From positions 1 through 64,000 of the forward strand of contig CALXQL010000019.1 of NCBI GenBank assembly GCA_944390685.1: a DNA stretch of 64,000 nucleotides, read 5' to 3'. This document shows positions 18,693 to 27,952 of the stretch, one piece after another. A program made the translations under genes and the position numbers. This DNA comes from an uncultured Alphaproteobacteria bacterium (GTDB taxonomy: Bacteria > Pseudomonadota > Alphaproteobacteria > Rs-D84 > CACZYB01). The notes beneath the pieces were generated by a model. It did not search any database, had not been told where the DNA came from, and saw only the letters and a list, made by a program, of their open reading frames with translations. The number at the start of each line of letters is the position of its first letter. Position 1 is the stretch's first letter.

Positions 18693-19376
18693 TTATTTTA
18701 TATTTAAATTATTATTGTGTATAGCCCCTTCCATAATACCACCCTGCTCTATATTTAAATGATTAAAAACTTTATTATACATAAGGACATTTTTCCCCAC
18801 TTTTTTTAAATTAGGAAGATTTAATTTTTCCAAAGATTGATTAAAATATAAAAATAATTTATCAATAAACCTAACATTGGGTAAGTTCAATTGCCTAATC
18901 ATATTATTTTCAAATAAAAACCTTTCCCCAATTTGATAAATATTATCCCCTTTAAATGATTCTAAACTATTATCATAAAAAAGAAAATTATCCTTAATTT
19001 CCTTTGTATCCATGGCATCAAATTTAACAATCTTACCATTATTTACTTCTAAAATAAGAGTATTTTTTTCTTTATCAAAGAATTGAGTAATAGCCTCATT
19101 TCTTACGACCTTAATCTTATCTTTTCTATCGGTAATAAGATTTTTAAAAACTCTAACAAAATCATCATTAACATTTGCAAGATTAAGAAGCATAAAATCA
19201 TCAAGATTAACAACAAAATAATCCATAATAATTTCATTAGGTCTTAATTTACATAAAACAATACTTCCATATTCAAAAAATTTAATAAAATTATTATAAA
19301 ATAAAACTTCTCTATTATTTTTCAAATCATCTATATCATAATTTGCCCTTTTTTGCACATTGAAAAAATATTTCAT
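18693..19376 (-). CDS. Leucine-rich-repeat (BspA-like) protein
   Basis: A 227-aa protein whose C-terminal third has short LRR_5/BspA-like units (IRQLNLPNVRFIDKLFLYFN, then SLEKLNLPNLKKVGKNVLMY). The N-terminal part has shorter, degenerate versions of the same pattern (DNIYQIGERFLFENN). No signal peptide is evident, so it is predicted cytoplasmic, which is unusual for BspA-like proteins. The start is set at 19376 because GGAAGGAT precedes it; an ATG 15 bases upstream overlaps the -10 box (TATAAT, 19392-19397). Function unknown; a protein-binding surface is the most that can be inferred. Confidence 0.65.
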   Translation of the reverse strand: MKYFFNVQKRANYDIDDLKNNREVLFYNNFIKFFEYGSIVLCKLRPNEIIMDYFVVNLDDFMLLNLANVNDDFVRVFKNLITDRKDKIKVVRNEAITQFFDKEKNTLILEVNNGKIVKFDAMDTKEIKDNFLFYDNSLESFKGDNIYQIGERFLFENNMIRQLNLPNVRFIDKLFLYFNQSLEKLNLPNLKKVGKNVLMYNKVFNHLNIEQGGIMEGAIHNNNLNIK

Positions 19377-19462
19377 AATATATCCTTCCATATTATAAAA
19401 GTAATACTAAACATAATTTATATTCATAAAATGTGTAAAAGTAATAAAAAACAAGGCAAAAT

Positions 19463-19486
19463 AAAAAAAGCCCTATAAAGGACTTT
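19463..19486 (-). terminator. Terminator of tRNA-Lys
   Basis: On the minus strand AAAGTCCT and AGGGCTTT pair (one G-U) around a TTAT loop and are followed by TTTTATTTT, 8 bases after the tRNA CCA end. Confidence 0.75.
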
Positions 19487-19494
19487 CTAAAACT

Positions 19495-19570
19495 TGGTGG
19501 GTGTTACAGGACTTGAACCTGTGACCCAGTGATTAAAAGTCACTTGCTCTACCAACTGAGCTAAACACCC
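19495..19570 (-). tRNA. tRNA-Lys (anticodon UUU)
   Basis: The minus strand folds as a full cloverleaf: acceptor GGGTGTT/AACACCC, D arm with AGTTGGTA, anticodon loop CTTTTAA (anticodon TTT), T arm with GGTTCAAGTCC, discriminator A and an encoded CCA end. It has its own promoter and terminator, so it is a single-gene unit. It decodes AAA, the dominant Lys codon here. Confidence 0.97.
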
Positions 19571-19584
19571 ATACAATATAAAAA

Positions 19585-19612
19585 ATTATATATAAAAAAA
19601 AACTAAAGTCAA
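19585..19612 (-). promoter_or_regulatory. Promoter of tRNA-Lys
   Basis: Minus strand TTGACT (19607-19612), 16-bp spacer, TATAAT (19585-19590), 14 bases before the tRNA 5' end. It has one of the best -35 boxes in the window. Confidence 0.8.
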
Positions 19613-19619
19613 GAAAAAA

Positions 19620-20567
19620 TTATTTATCTTTAATTTTTTTCCACTCTTGCCTATTTTTCTCGTGTTCTTCAAGGGTTTTAGAAAACTTATGTCCACCTGT
19701 ACCATCTGCAACGAAATAAAAATAATCGGTTTTAGGAGGATTAAGCACAGCCCTTATACTATCCACACCAGGATTCGCAATAGCCCCTACCGGTAAGCCC
19801 TTAATTTTATAGGTATTATAAGGGGTATCCACTTCCAAATCTTTTTTATAAAGTTTACGTCCCATCATATTACCATATTTATTGGTTAAAGTATAAACCA
19901 CCGTAGGATCACTTTGCAAACGCCAATTATTATTGAGTCTATTTATGAAAACAGAAGCAACCAAACCTCTTTCTTCGGCAATTCCCGTCTCCTTTTCCAC
20001 AATTGAGGCAAGAATGATAGCTTCTTCCTTTGATTTTATTGGAAGACCATCTTGCCTATTTTCCCATTCTTTATCAAGCACATCTTGCATGGCCTGTTTC
20101 ATTTTTAAAATCAAATCATTTTTTGAAATAGATTTATTATAAGCATAAGTTTGAGGAAGCAATTCACCTTCCTTTACAGGTATAGATATCTCCCCCATTA
20201 AATCCTCTTTACTATCAAAGATTTCAAATATTTGTTTAATGGTAAGCCCCTCTGGAATAGTAATATACTTATTATACATACGTCCACTGGTAATAACATT
20301 TTTAATTTGATTAGTGGTAGAATTAGGAAGAATCTCATATTCTCCCAATTTAATTTTATTTTGATTCCAAGTAAGATACATCCAAACCTTAAAAAGGAAT
20401 TTAGATTTAATTACATTATTTTGATAAAGTTTATCAACTACAATGGAAAGCCTATCCCCTTCAACAATATCAATTACGATTCTATCTTTTCCACTAACCG
20501 GAACAAAAAAGATATAAGAAAAGAATATAACAAAACACACTAATAAAAAATAAAAGACTTTTTTCAT
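19620..20567 (-). CDS. mltG: Endolytic murein transglycosylase MltG
   Basis: A 315-aa inner-membrane enzyme that cuts nascent glycan strands and limits their length. One N-terminal membrane helix (about 5-22) leads to a LysM-like region and the YceG catalytic domain. Glu191 in the block IVEKETG is the expected catalytic residue, with the conserved SVFINRL and SDPTVVYTL stretches downstream. GGGGAAG supports the start. In alphaproteobacteria mltG usually follows fabF directly; here a secreted ankyrin gene with its own terminator is inserted between them. An extended -10 (TGGTAAAAT on the minus strand, near 20600) could drive it alone. Confidence 0.93.
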   Translation of the reverse strand: MKKVFYFLLVCFVIFFSYIFFVPVSGKDRIVIDIVEGDRLSIVVDKLYQNNVIKSKFLFKVWMYLTWNQNKIKLGEYEILPNSTTNQIKNVITSGRMYNKYITIPEGLTIKQIFEIFDSKEDLMGEISIPVKEGELLPQTYAYNKSISKNDLILKMKQAMQDVLDKEWENRQDGLPIKSKEEAIILASIVEKETGIAEERGLVASVFINRLNNNWRLQSDPTVVYTLTNKYGNMMGRKLYKKDLEVDTPYNTYKIKGLPVGAIANPGVDSIRAVLNPPKTDYFYFVADGTGGHKFSKTLEEHEKNRQEWKKIKDK

Positions 20568-20620
20568 AACTTCCCCATAAAAAATAATAAAGAGATTTTA
20601 CCAAAAAAAAGAAAAAATGT

Positions 20621-20648
20621 AAATAAAAAACCCTTCCAAAAGGAAGGG
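20621..20648 (-). terminator. Terminator of the ankyrin gene
   Basis: CCCTTCC/GGAAGGG stem (20631-20637 with 20642-20648), AAAA loop, followed on the minus strand by TTTTTTATTT, directly after the ankyrin stop codon. Confidence 0.9.
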
Positions 20649-20654
20649 CATATA

Positions 20655-21380
20655 CTAATCATCTAAATCAAGTATTCCCTTATACTTCTTTAAATAATCT
20701 AAAGCGGATTCACCTTTCTCATCTTTCGCATTAACATCAGCACCATTATCTATAAGAAGTTTTACAACATCAGGAGATTTAGCAAATATTCCTGCCCACA
20801 TCAAAGGAGTATACCCATACTCATCTTTCGCATTAACATCAACACCACTTTCTATAAAAGTCCTTATAATTTCTTCTGAATTTTCTTTACCATAAATTAC
20901 ATACACCCAAATAGGGAATTTAAAATCATCAGCACATTTAACATTAGGATCAGCTCCATTTTCTATAAGTAATTTGATTAGTTCAATAGATCTATCATTT
21001 AAAATAGCATAATATAAAGTAGTAGAACCATTTTTATTTTTAGCATTAACATCAGCACCATTATCTATAAGCAATTTTGCAATTTCTACATTATTTGCCC
21101 TCATCAAAATAGTATAACCATACTCATCTTCAACATTGACATCAGCACCTTGTTCTATAAGAGTCTTTATAACTTCAGGATTTTTATTATACATACTTGC
21201 AAGCATCAAAGCAGTATGACCATACTCATCTTCAACATTGACATCAGCACCATTTTCTATAGCTTTTTGAACATCACTAACACTTGCTTTTTCAATCCAA
21301 TTTGAATCTAATAATACATTTGCATTGGCAAAACTATTGAAACAAAATAAACAGAAAATAAATATAAAAAACTTTCTCAT
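20655..21380 (-). CDS. Secreted ankyrin-repeat protein
   Basis: A 241-aa protein with a cleavable signal peptide (about 1-20, ending FANA) and about six ankyrin repeats with the consensus GADVNxxDEYGxTxLM over roughly 30-235. Signal-bearing ankyrin proteins are periplasmic or exported binding proteins; host interaction is possible but not shown. The gene is only 43 bases downstream of fabF, and the fabF terminator lies between them, so expression would need read-through or a promoter inside fabF. GGAGGAG precedes the ATG. Two repeats are encoded by a 32-base stretch that is identical at 21118-21149 and 21220-21251, a possible site for repeat gain or loss. Confidence 0.88.
   Translation of the reverse strand: MRKFFIFIFCLFCFNSFANANVLLDSNWIEKASVSDVQKAIENGADVNVEDEYGHTALMLASMYNKNPEVIKTLIEQGADVNVEDEYGYTILMRANNVEIAKLLIDNGADVNAKNKNGSTTLYYAILNDRSIELIKLLIENGADPNVKCADDFKFPIWVYVIYGKENSEEIIRTFIESGVDVNAKDEYGYTPLMWAGIFAKSPDVVKLLIDNGADVNAKDEKGESALDYLKKYKGILDLDD
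21118..21251 (-). repeat. Identical 32-base direct repeat inside the ankyrin gene
   Basis: The same 32 bases occur at 21118-21149 and 21220-21251, spaced 102 bases (one 34-residue ankyrin unit). They encode GADVNVEDEYG. Identity at the DNA level points to recent duplication or gene conversion. Confidence 0.8.
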
Positions 21381-21390
21381 TTTCTCCTCC

Positions 21391-21416
21391 TTTAAAAATT
21401 CCCCTCAAAAGAGGGG
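21391..21416 (-). terminator. Terminator of fabF
   Basis: CCCCTC/GAGGGG stem (21401-21406 with 21411-21416), AAAA loop, then AATTTTTAAA on the minus strand. It lies in the 43-base gap between fabF and the ankyrin gene and may act as an attenuator. Confidence 0.8.
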
Positions 21417-21423
21417 ATATATT

Positions 21424-22683
21424 TTATATTTTTCTTAATATTACAGAAGCATTAGTTCCACCAAACCCAAATGAGTTTGAAAGGGCCACTTCCACTTTTC
21501 TTTCTTTTGCCTTATGAGGAACCAAATCAATGCATTCTGTTCCTTCTTCTGGATTATCCAAATTTAATGTAGGTGGAACAATTTGATCTCTAATAGCCAA
21601 AGTACAGAAAATAGCTTCAACAGCACCAGCGGCACCCAATAAATGACCTACAGCAGATTTTGTTGAAGACATAGATATTTTATCCAAACAATTTTCAAAT
21701 ACTCTTTTAACTGCACCAAATTCCAACATATCACCCATAGTTGCAGTTCCATGAGCATTAATATAATCAACATCTTCTGGTTTAATACCGGCACTTGCCA
21801 ATGCTGCACGCATAGCTCTTTCTCCACCATTACCATCAGAAGCAGGAGCAGTAATATGATAAGCATCACCACTCATACCATAACCTATGACTTCGGCATA
21901 GATATGAGCACCTCTTGCTTTTGCATGTTCATATTCTTCCAACACCAATATACCAGCACCTTCAGCCATAACAAAACCATCACGATCTTTATCCCAAGGA
22001 CGACTAGCCTTTTCTGGTTGATCATTATATGCTGAACATAAAGCCTTTGCAGCACTAAAACCAGCAACACCAATAGGATTAACAGCAGCCTCTGCACCAC
22101 CTGCAATCATGACATCTGCATCACCCAAAGAAATAATTCTAGCGGCATCACCAATTGCATGAGTTCCAGTTGCACAAGCAGTAACCACAGCACTATTAGG
22201 ACCTTTGAATCCATATTTAATTGAAACATGACCAGATGCAAGATTTATAAGAGCCGCAGGAATAAAGAAAGGAGATACTTTTGAAGTATTTTTTTCAATC
22301 ATACCTTTTGCTGTTTCATAAATTGTGCCCAAACCACCAATACCAGAACCAATAAGCACACCTGTTCTCAATTTACTTTCTTCATCTTCTGGTTTCCAAT
22401 TTGCATCTTCCACGGCATCTACTGCTGCAGCAATAGCATATTGAATGAACAAATCCATTTTTTTCAAATCTTTTGCTGGAATAACGGATTCAGGATCAAA
22501 TTCCCCTTCACCTTTACCATGAGGAACAATACCAGCGATTTTAACAGCAAAATTTTCTGTATCAAAATAAGGGATTCTTTTAATACCACATTTTGATTTC
22601 AAAAGCCCTTCTTCCCAATTATATTTCAATCCACGACCAAGAGGACTAACAATTCCTAAACCAGTAATAACAACACGTCTCAT
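21424..22683 (-). CDS. fabF: 3-oxoacyl-ACP synthase II (KAS II)
   Basis: A 419-aa condensing enzyme of type II fatty-acid synthesis, cytoplasmic. The Cys-His-His triad is visible: Cys170 in VVTACATGTH, His311 in NAHGTATMGD and His347 in SAVGHLLGAAG. Length and motifs are those of FabF and not of FabB or FabH. AAAAAGGAG precedes the ATG. acpP, usually the upstream neighbour, is not here; upstream on the same strand is a lipoprotein gene 87 bases away. Downstream come a terminator, an ankyrin gene and mltG. Confidence 0.96.
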   Translation of the reverse strand: MRRVVITGLGIVSPLGRGLKYNWEEGLLKSKCGIKRIPYFDTENFAVKIAGIVPHGKGEGEFDPESVIPAKDLKKMDLFIQYAIAAAVDAVEDANWKPEDEESKLRTGVLIGSGIGGLGTIYETAKGMIEKNTSKVSPFFIPAALINLASGHVSIKYGFKGPNSAVVTACATGTHAIGDAARIISLGDADVMIAGGAEAAVNPIGVAGFSAAKALCSAYNDQPEKASRPWDKDRDGFVMAEGAGILVLEEYEHAKARGAHIYAEVIGYGMSGDAYHITAPASDGNGGERAMRAALASAGIKPEDVDYINAHGTATMGDMLEFGAVKRVFENCLDKISMSSTKSAVGHLLGAAGAVEAIFCTLAIRDQIVPPTLNLDNPEEGTECIDLVPHKAKERKVEVALSNSFGFGGTNASVILRKI

Positions 22684-22770
22684 AAAAAACTCCTTTTTGG
22701 TTTAATTTATAAAATAATTTAATAGAAATATAAAACAAAAGTCAAATATTTTCAAGGAAAATATACAAAA

Positions 22771-23532
22771 CTATTTAACAACATTTCCATTATTCAAACG
22801 CACCTCTTCAATGACATTTTTACCATCACATGCAACAATCTTAAAATTGCCATTTAAAGAAGAATTTTGAATATCACCTATAAAGAAAGATATTTGATTC
22901 CCATTTTTAACGAATTTATTTGCAATTTTTGAAATTAAATTATTATCCCTATAAACATCGGTTAAAAAATTTACCACATATATACCATTATATGAATTAG
23001 AATTATGAGAAAATCTAACACTATCATTTTTAAATATTTGACCTTGAGGACAATAATTATAAACTTCAAAATCCAATCCAACCATTTTAATTAAGGTTTT
23101 AATTTTACCATCTGGATAAAAAGTTTTTTGCTCTCCACCTTTTATATCAGTTACATTATTGGAAATAATTTTTGAATAATCAAAAATTAAATTATCCCCT
23201 TCAAAAAATTTCAAAGAAGATATTTTCCCATCACTAATATTCCAAAGGTAATTTAAATTTCCATATTTCAATGAAACTTCGCCATCAAAAGCCTTTTTAT
23301 CTTCCCCACAATAAAGCTGATAAATATCGCCAACTTTATTACAAACAAAAAGTTTATCTTGCTTAATTATTGATTTATTAAAAGAAATGGAATTGACCAA
23401 ATCATCATAAGTTTTTTCAATTATTTGAGGTTCATTTTTTTGAGATATAATTTCCTTATTACTAATATTATCAAGTTGATTATTAAAAAAAGAACAAGCA
23501 GACAAAACCAAACAAAGAATCAAAACTTTCAT
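22771..23532 (-). CDS. Hypothetical lipoprotein
   Basis: A 253-aa lipoprotein with a short signal sequence and lipobox LVLSAC (Cys13). The body is rich in beta strands and contains a segment (GGEQKTFYPDGKIKTLI) like the strand pairs of MORN/YwqK-type repeats. Three further Cys in VCNK, YCGE and YNCPQG and one in VACDGK could form disulfides. I cannot assign a function. It follows rpoD by 20 bases in the same direction and may share its transcript. A GGGGGTG sequence precedes the ATG. Confidence 0.65.
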   Translation of the reverse strand: MKVLILCLVLSACSFFNNQLDNISNKEIISQKNEPQIIEKTYDDLVNSISFNKSIIKQDKLFVCNKVGDIYQLYCGEDKKAFDGEVSLKYGNLNYLWNISDGKISSLKFFEGDNLIFDYSKIISNNVTDIKGGEQKTFYPDGKIKTLIKMVGLDFEVYNYCPQGQIFKNDSVRFSHNSNSYNGIYVVNFLTDVYRDNNLISKIANKFVKNGNQISFFIGDIQNSSLNGNFKIVACDGKNVIEEVRLNNGNVVK

Positions 23533-23552
23533 AACACCCCCACAAATAAAAA

Positions 23553-25640
23553 CTATTCAATAAAAGTTTTAAGTTTTTTTGCTCTTGTAGGATGCTTAAG
23601 TTTACGAAGAGCCTTTGCTTCAATCTGTCTAATTCTTTCACGAGTAACGGAAAATTGTTTACCCACTTCCTCTAATGTATGATCACTATTCATACCAATA
23701 CCAAACCTCATTCTTAGAACTCTTTCTTCACGAGGAGTAAGGGTAGAAAGAACTTGAGAAGTGATTTCCTTTAAATTGCTATTGACCACTGCATCAAGAG
23801 GCTTAATAACATTCTTATCTTCAATGAAATCTCTAAATGAAGTATCTTCATCATCACCTACTGTAGTTTCCAAGGATATAGGAGACTTTGCAATACGAAG
23901 AACTTTTCTTACTTTATCAATAGGCATACCAATTTTTTTTGCAAGTTCTTCAGGAGTAGGTTCACGGCCCATATCCTGCATCATAACTCTTGAAGTTTTC
24001 TTTAATTTTGTAATAGTTTCAATCATATGAACAGGAATACGAATAGTTCTTGCTTGATCAGCAATAGAACGAGTAATAGCTTGTCTTATCCACCAAGTAG
24101 CATATGTTGAAAATTTATAACCTCTTCTATACTCAAACTTATCAACTGCTTTCATAAGACCTATATTACCTTCTTGAACAAGATCAAGGAATTGAAGACC
24201 ACGATTGGTATATTTTTTTGCAATGGAAATAACCAAACGTAAATTAGCTTCAATCATTTCTTTTTTAGCTCTTGATTCTTCTTTTTCACCTTTACGAACC
24301 ACTTCTACAACAGTTTTATATTCATTGATAGGAAGACCTGTTTCCAAAGAAATGGCATCCATTTCATTTTTGATACGATAAATTTCATCAATATGAACAG
24401 TAGTAAAACGTTTCCAATCTTTTGATGAAATTTTTAAAATTTTCTTTATCCAAGCCTCAGTTAAACCATTTTCTTGATATTTTTCAAGGAAATCTTCTCT
24501 TTTAATTCTTGAATTTTCAGCCAATCTTAAAAGTTTACCTTCTAAGGAAAGAAGTTTTCTATTTTTATCGACCATTTCATCCAAGACTTCAGCTATTTTT
24601 AAATCATTAAGTTTAATTGTAGCCATATAAGAAACTAATTCAAAATAAAGTTTTGAATACTTTTCCCTAAAATTCGCGATATCAGCTTTTGTTTTAAGGG
24701 TTGATTTTTTATCTTCCATCTTTTCAATTTTGGCATAAATTTTTTTGATATTTTCAAAAGTTTCAACGACTTTTGGCATTAAAGCATCTTCCATAACAGA
24801 AAGAGATACAGAAGAACTATCTTCATAAAAATCCCCATCTTCTAAAGCTTCATCATCAGTATCATCAACTACATCTTGCTCTTCTTCAATAGTTTCTTCA
24901 AAATCCTTATCAATAAAGGCATCACCATACATAAGTTCAAGATTAACAATATCACGTAGTTGCATTTCACCTTTTACAAGATCATTATACCAACCAAGGA
25001 TTTTTTTAACGGTCATAGGGCTATCACAAAGTCCCTCAATCATTAATTTTCTACCTGCTTCAATACGTTTAGCAATTGCAATTTCACCAGCCCTAGAAAA
25101 AAGTTCAATACTACCCATAGCTCTTAAATAATTACGAACAGGATCACTACTTCTTGAATCAATGACTTGATATTCTTCATCATCCTTATGAGTGGATAAA
25201 AATTCTTTTAAAGCATCATTATTTTCAATTTTTGATTTACTTACACCATATAATGAATCATTATCATTATCATCATCTTCTTCATCTAAATCAATATCAT
25301 TAGATATATCCTCATCTCCTAATGAAAGTTCTTCTCCTTCATCATATTCATCTTTAACATCAACACCTATTTCGGAAATGAGAACCAAAGCATCATCAAT
25401 TTCTTCTGGACTTAGACCATCTAATTCTGCAGCCTTTTCCACCATAGTTTTTAAAACAAATCCAGAATTTCTAGCTTTTTTAATAAGTTTTTTTAAATTA
25501 TCGGATAAAGAAGATAATAAAAAATCAGAACCTATATCATTTTCAATTTTATCTTGATTATTCAAAGGTTCATTTTCACTTAACAAATTTTCAGAATTTA
25601 GATTATTAGATTTTTTTCTAAAAAACACACCAAGCCTCAT
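23553..25640 (-). CDS. rpoD: RNA polymerase primary sigma factor RpoD
   Basis: A 695-aa sigma-70. Region 1.1 (about 45-100) and a long acidic stretch (100-130 and 230-275) precede region 1.2 ([18 protein letters not shown], near 167-184). Region 2 with the melting motif [13 protein letters not shown] follows, then region 3 and region 4 with the helix-turn-helix [20 protein letters not shown]. The acidic insertion is typical of proteobacterial RpoD. A TTGACT-17-TATATA promoter lies upstream; the ribosome site is weak. The usual neighbour dnaG is not in the window. This factor should recognise the TTGACx/TATAAT promoters seen throughout. Confidence 0.96.
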   Translation of the reverse strand: MRLGVFFRKKSNNLNSENLLSENEPLNNQDKIENDIGSDFLLSSLSDNLKKLIKKARNSGFVLKTMVEKAAELDGLSPEEIDDALVLISEIGVDVKDEYDEGEELSLGDEDISNDIDLDEEDDDNDNDSLYGVSKSKIENNDALKEFLSTHKDDEEYQVIDSRSSDPVRNYLRAMGSIELFSRAGEIAIAKRIEAGRKLMIEGLCDSPMTVKKILGWYNDLVKGEMQLRDIVNLELMYGDAFIDKDFEETIEEEQDVVDDTDDEALEDGDFYEDSSSVSLSVMEDALMPKVVETFENIKKIYAKIEKMEDKKSTLKTKADIANFREKYSKLYFELVSYMATIKLNDLKIAEVLDEMVDKNRKLLSLEGKLLRLAENSRIKREDFLEKYQENGLTEAWIKKILKISSKDWKRFTTVHIDEIYRIKNEMDAISLETGLPINEYKTVVEVVRKGEKEESRAKKEMIEANLRLVISIAKKYTNRGLQFLDLVQEGNIGLMKAVDKFEYRRGYKFSTYATWWIRQAITRSIADQARTIRIPVHMIETITKLKKTSRVMMQDMGREPTPEELAKKIGMPIDKVRKVLRIAKSPISLETTVGDDEDTSFRDFIEDKNVIKPLDAVVNSNLKEITSQVLSTLTPREERVLRMRFGIGMNSDHTLEEVGKQFSVTRERIRQIEAKALRKLKHPTRAKKLKTFIE

Positions 25641-25672
25641 AATTTCAAGGTTAAAGCAACAACTAAAAAGAA

Positions 25673-25701
25673 TATATATACCAATAAGGTATAAAAGTCA
25701 A
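25673..25701 (-). promoter_or_regulatory. Promoter of rpoD
   Basis: Minus strand TTGACT (25696-25701), 17-bp spacer, TATATA (25673-25678), about 33 bases upstream of the rpoD start codon. Confidence 0.7.
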
Positions 25702-25748
25702 TTTATTTTAACAAAATTTTAACAAAAAAATTAAATCAATAAATTTTA

Positions 25749-26330
25749 TTAAATTGATTTAGCTTTTTTCATATTTTGTTCAAGTTTTTTTTGCTCGTTT
25801 GCCAATTTTTTTTCGGCATCATCAATAGCTTTTCTCAAATCAAATTCGGAACAAATACCTAATAATACAGGATTTCTAGGTTGTATTTCAGCAATATTTT
25901 TATGGGTTCTTTCACGAATTGATTGCACTGTAGCTTTTGTTGTTCTAACTAACTTACAAATTTGAGCATCAGAAATATCAGGATGATTTTTAACCAACCA
26001 TAAAATGGCATCTGGTCTATTTTGCCTATGAGCCATAGGAGTATATCTAGACTTAACATTTTGACTTTTCTTAATAAATTCTTCGGAATTTTTATTAAGT
26101 GTAAGACGAAGGGCTGGATTCTTTTCACATTTTTCAATATCTTCTTTTGAAAGCATACCATTTAAAATAGGACTTAACCCCACTATATAATCAGAAGAAT
26201 CTCTATCTGCCAAAGCTTGCACTTCCAATGTATGCATACCACAAAAATCAGCGATTTGTTCAAAAGTAAGTGCAGTATTATCAATCAACCAAACTGCTGT
26301 TGCTTTAGGCATTAAAATTTTACCAACCAT
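25749..26330 (-). CDS. DUF1013 protein (TrcR-like cell-cycle regulator)
   Basis: A 193-aa soluble protein that matches the alphaproteobacterial DUF1013 family: N-terminal MPKATAVWLIDNTALTFEQI, then a HTH-like unit (EQIADFCGMHTLEVQALAD), and a second one (SDAQICKLVRTTKATVQSIR) near 118-137. The C terminus is a Lys/Glu coiled coil. I recall the family being annotated as a cell-cycle transcriptional regulator TrcR in some databases; DNA binding is inferred from the two HTH-like units. GTAGGAG precedes the ATG. It is monocistronic or precedes rpoD, 108 bases away, and is divergent from the exported-protein cluster. Confidence 0.85.
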   Translation of the reverse strand: MVGKILMPKATAVWLIDNTALTFEQIADFCGMHTLEVQALADRDSSDYIVGLSPILNGMLSKEDIEKCEKNPALRLTLNKNSEEFIKKSQNVKSRYTPMAHRQNRPDAILWLVKNHPDISDAQICKLVRTTKATVQSIRERTHKNIAEIQPRNPVLLGICSEFDLRKAIDDAEKKLANEQKKLEQNMKKAKSI

Positions 26331-26470
26331 AATAAACTCCTACAATTATTTAAATTTCTTATATATTTACCTCTATTTTTATAAATTTTCAAGTGTTTTT
26401 AAAAAAATAAATTGATAAAGGTGAAAAAAAATGCTATCATTACAAATAGTTTAAATGAGAAAGAGGGAAA

Positions 26471-27937
26471 ATGAAATCAAAAAAATTAACACTAACAACC
26501 CTTATAATAAGTAGTATTTCTGCAATAACTACAACAGATTCTTATTCCCAACGTCGTGAACGTGCTGTAAAAAATGTAAGCATAAAATCAACAAGTAAAA
26601 AAAATTCTGTTGGGCTTATCACACCTAATACAACAATAATTTGTAAAAATCCTGGTGATCCAAATTGTATTGGACCAAATGATAATGTACCAATTCCACC
26701 ATTTGCTTGTCCAACTGGTCAAAAAAAAGATGCTAATAACAATTGTGTATGCGAAGATAGTAATTTAATAGTTAATCCAGAAAACAAAACACAATGTATT
26801 GCAAAAACAAGTGATAATATAGTTGCAATAAAAAAAGAATGTGGAAATGTTTTGATAAAGGCTGTTCAAGCACAATGTGAAAATTCTTATACTCATAATG
26901 GTTATGGTGGTTATAACGATAGTGAATACAAATGTTATGATCCAAATGAATTATTTGCCCTATTTGATACAAGTAATCTAAATTTATATGTAAATGGTAA
27001 AGCCTATAAATATGATGAAGTATGTTATACATATACAGAAGATTTATTAACAAGCATTGCAAAAGATTATGAAATAACTGGTGCAAATTCCATTGCTTGT
27101 AAAAAGGCAAGAGCAATTGCAAATGCAAGTTCCGAATGTTTTGCCCTTGTTTTGGCAACCGGAAAGGCAACTGGTGCAACAAATGCAATAAAAGGAGATT
27201 TACAAAAAACTTGTGGCGTTGCAGGTTTAAATCAACAATATGAAAAATTATATGGAACATCTGCTCCAAGTGGTATTGATTTTCCAACCAATATACCTGA
27301 TTTATATGTATCTGCAGGAAAAATTGGTGTTGCCGATGGACTTGAGCTTGTTGGAAAACTTATGGATGGAAAAATCACAGATAAAACTGATACTTGGGAA
27401 AGGGATATAACAAAAATCAACAATTCTTATTTAAATCAAGTTTCAATTCATTGTGGTGATGCCTATACAGCTTCACTTCATAATGAAGATATACAATTAC
27501 TTGATGAAAAATCCTCTTTACAAAGATCTATTGATGAAAATGGAGCAATAAAGGGATCCCAAGTTTGGGCATTAAATCAAGCAAGTGTAATAGTTGGAGA
27601 AAACACTATAAACAAGGTAAAAAGGGAAGGGTTTTTCGGCACAACAGAAGATAGTGAAATTGTATATAGTGATATTCCAGTATATGAAATATCCCGCTTT
27701 GATAATGATAACTTATCAAAAACTATTAAAGACAATGATCCAAAAAGCGGTCGTTATCTATTCATTACAAATGATGAATACAGAATTATTGATATTGAAA
27801 ATAATACAAATGATTATAAATATACAACAATTAACTATGATGACACTTTAACTCTTTCAAATGAAAGTTTAAAAGCAATGTTAAATAAAAAAGAAAATAC
27901 AACTTTCAGTAGAACAAATGAAACCATAAGTAAATAG
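26471..27937 (+). CDS. Exported Cys protein, paralog A
   Basis: A 488-aa protein of unknown function with a signal peptide (about 1-26, ending DSYS) and a basic mature N terminus (QRRERA). A short Cys-rich motif (FACPTGQKKDANNNCVCED) follows. The body shares a pattern with the genes at 27953 and 31863: C-x(n)-C near ARAIANASSECF, a KTCGVAGLNQQYEKL block, then HCGDAY and a C-terminal block KGSQVWALNQASVIVGE. Conserved Cys suggest disulfides in the periplasm or outside. GAGAAAGAGGGAAA supports the start, preceded by TGCTATCAT as extended -10 (26431-26439 region). Probably co-transcribed with paralog B, 15 bases on. Confidence 0.75.
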   Translation: MKSKKLTLTTLIISSISAITTTDSYSQRRERAVKNVSIKSTSKKNSVGLITPNTTIICKNPGDPNCIGPNDNVPIPPFACPTGQKKDANNNCVCEDSNLIVNPENKTQCIAKTSDNIVAIKKECGNVLIKAVQAQCENSYTHNGYGGYNDSEYKCYDPNELFALFDTSNLNLYVNGKAYKYDEVCYTYTEDLLTSIAKDYEITGANSIACKKARAIANASSECFALVLATGKATGATNAIKGDLQKTCGVAGLNQQYEKLYGTSAPSGIDFPTNIPDLYVSAGKIGVADGLELVGKLMDGKITDKTDTWERDITKINNSYLNQVSIHCGDAYTASLHNEDIQLLDEKSSLQRSIDENGAIKGSQVWALNQASVIVGENTINKVKREGFFGTTEDSEIVYSDIPVYEISRFDNDNLSKTIKDNDPKSGRYLFITNDEYRIIDIENNTNDYKYTTINYDDTLTLSNESLKAMLNKKENTTFSRTNETISK

Positions 27938-27952
27938 TAAAAGGAGCATTAA

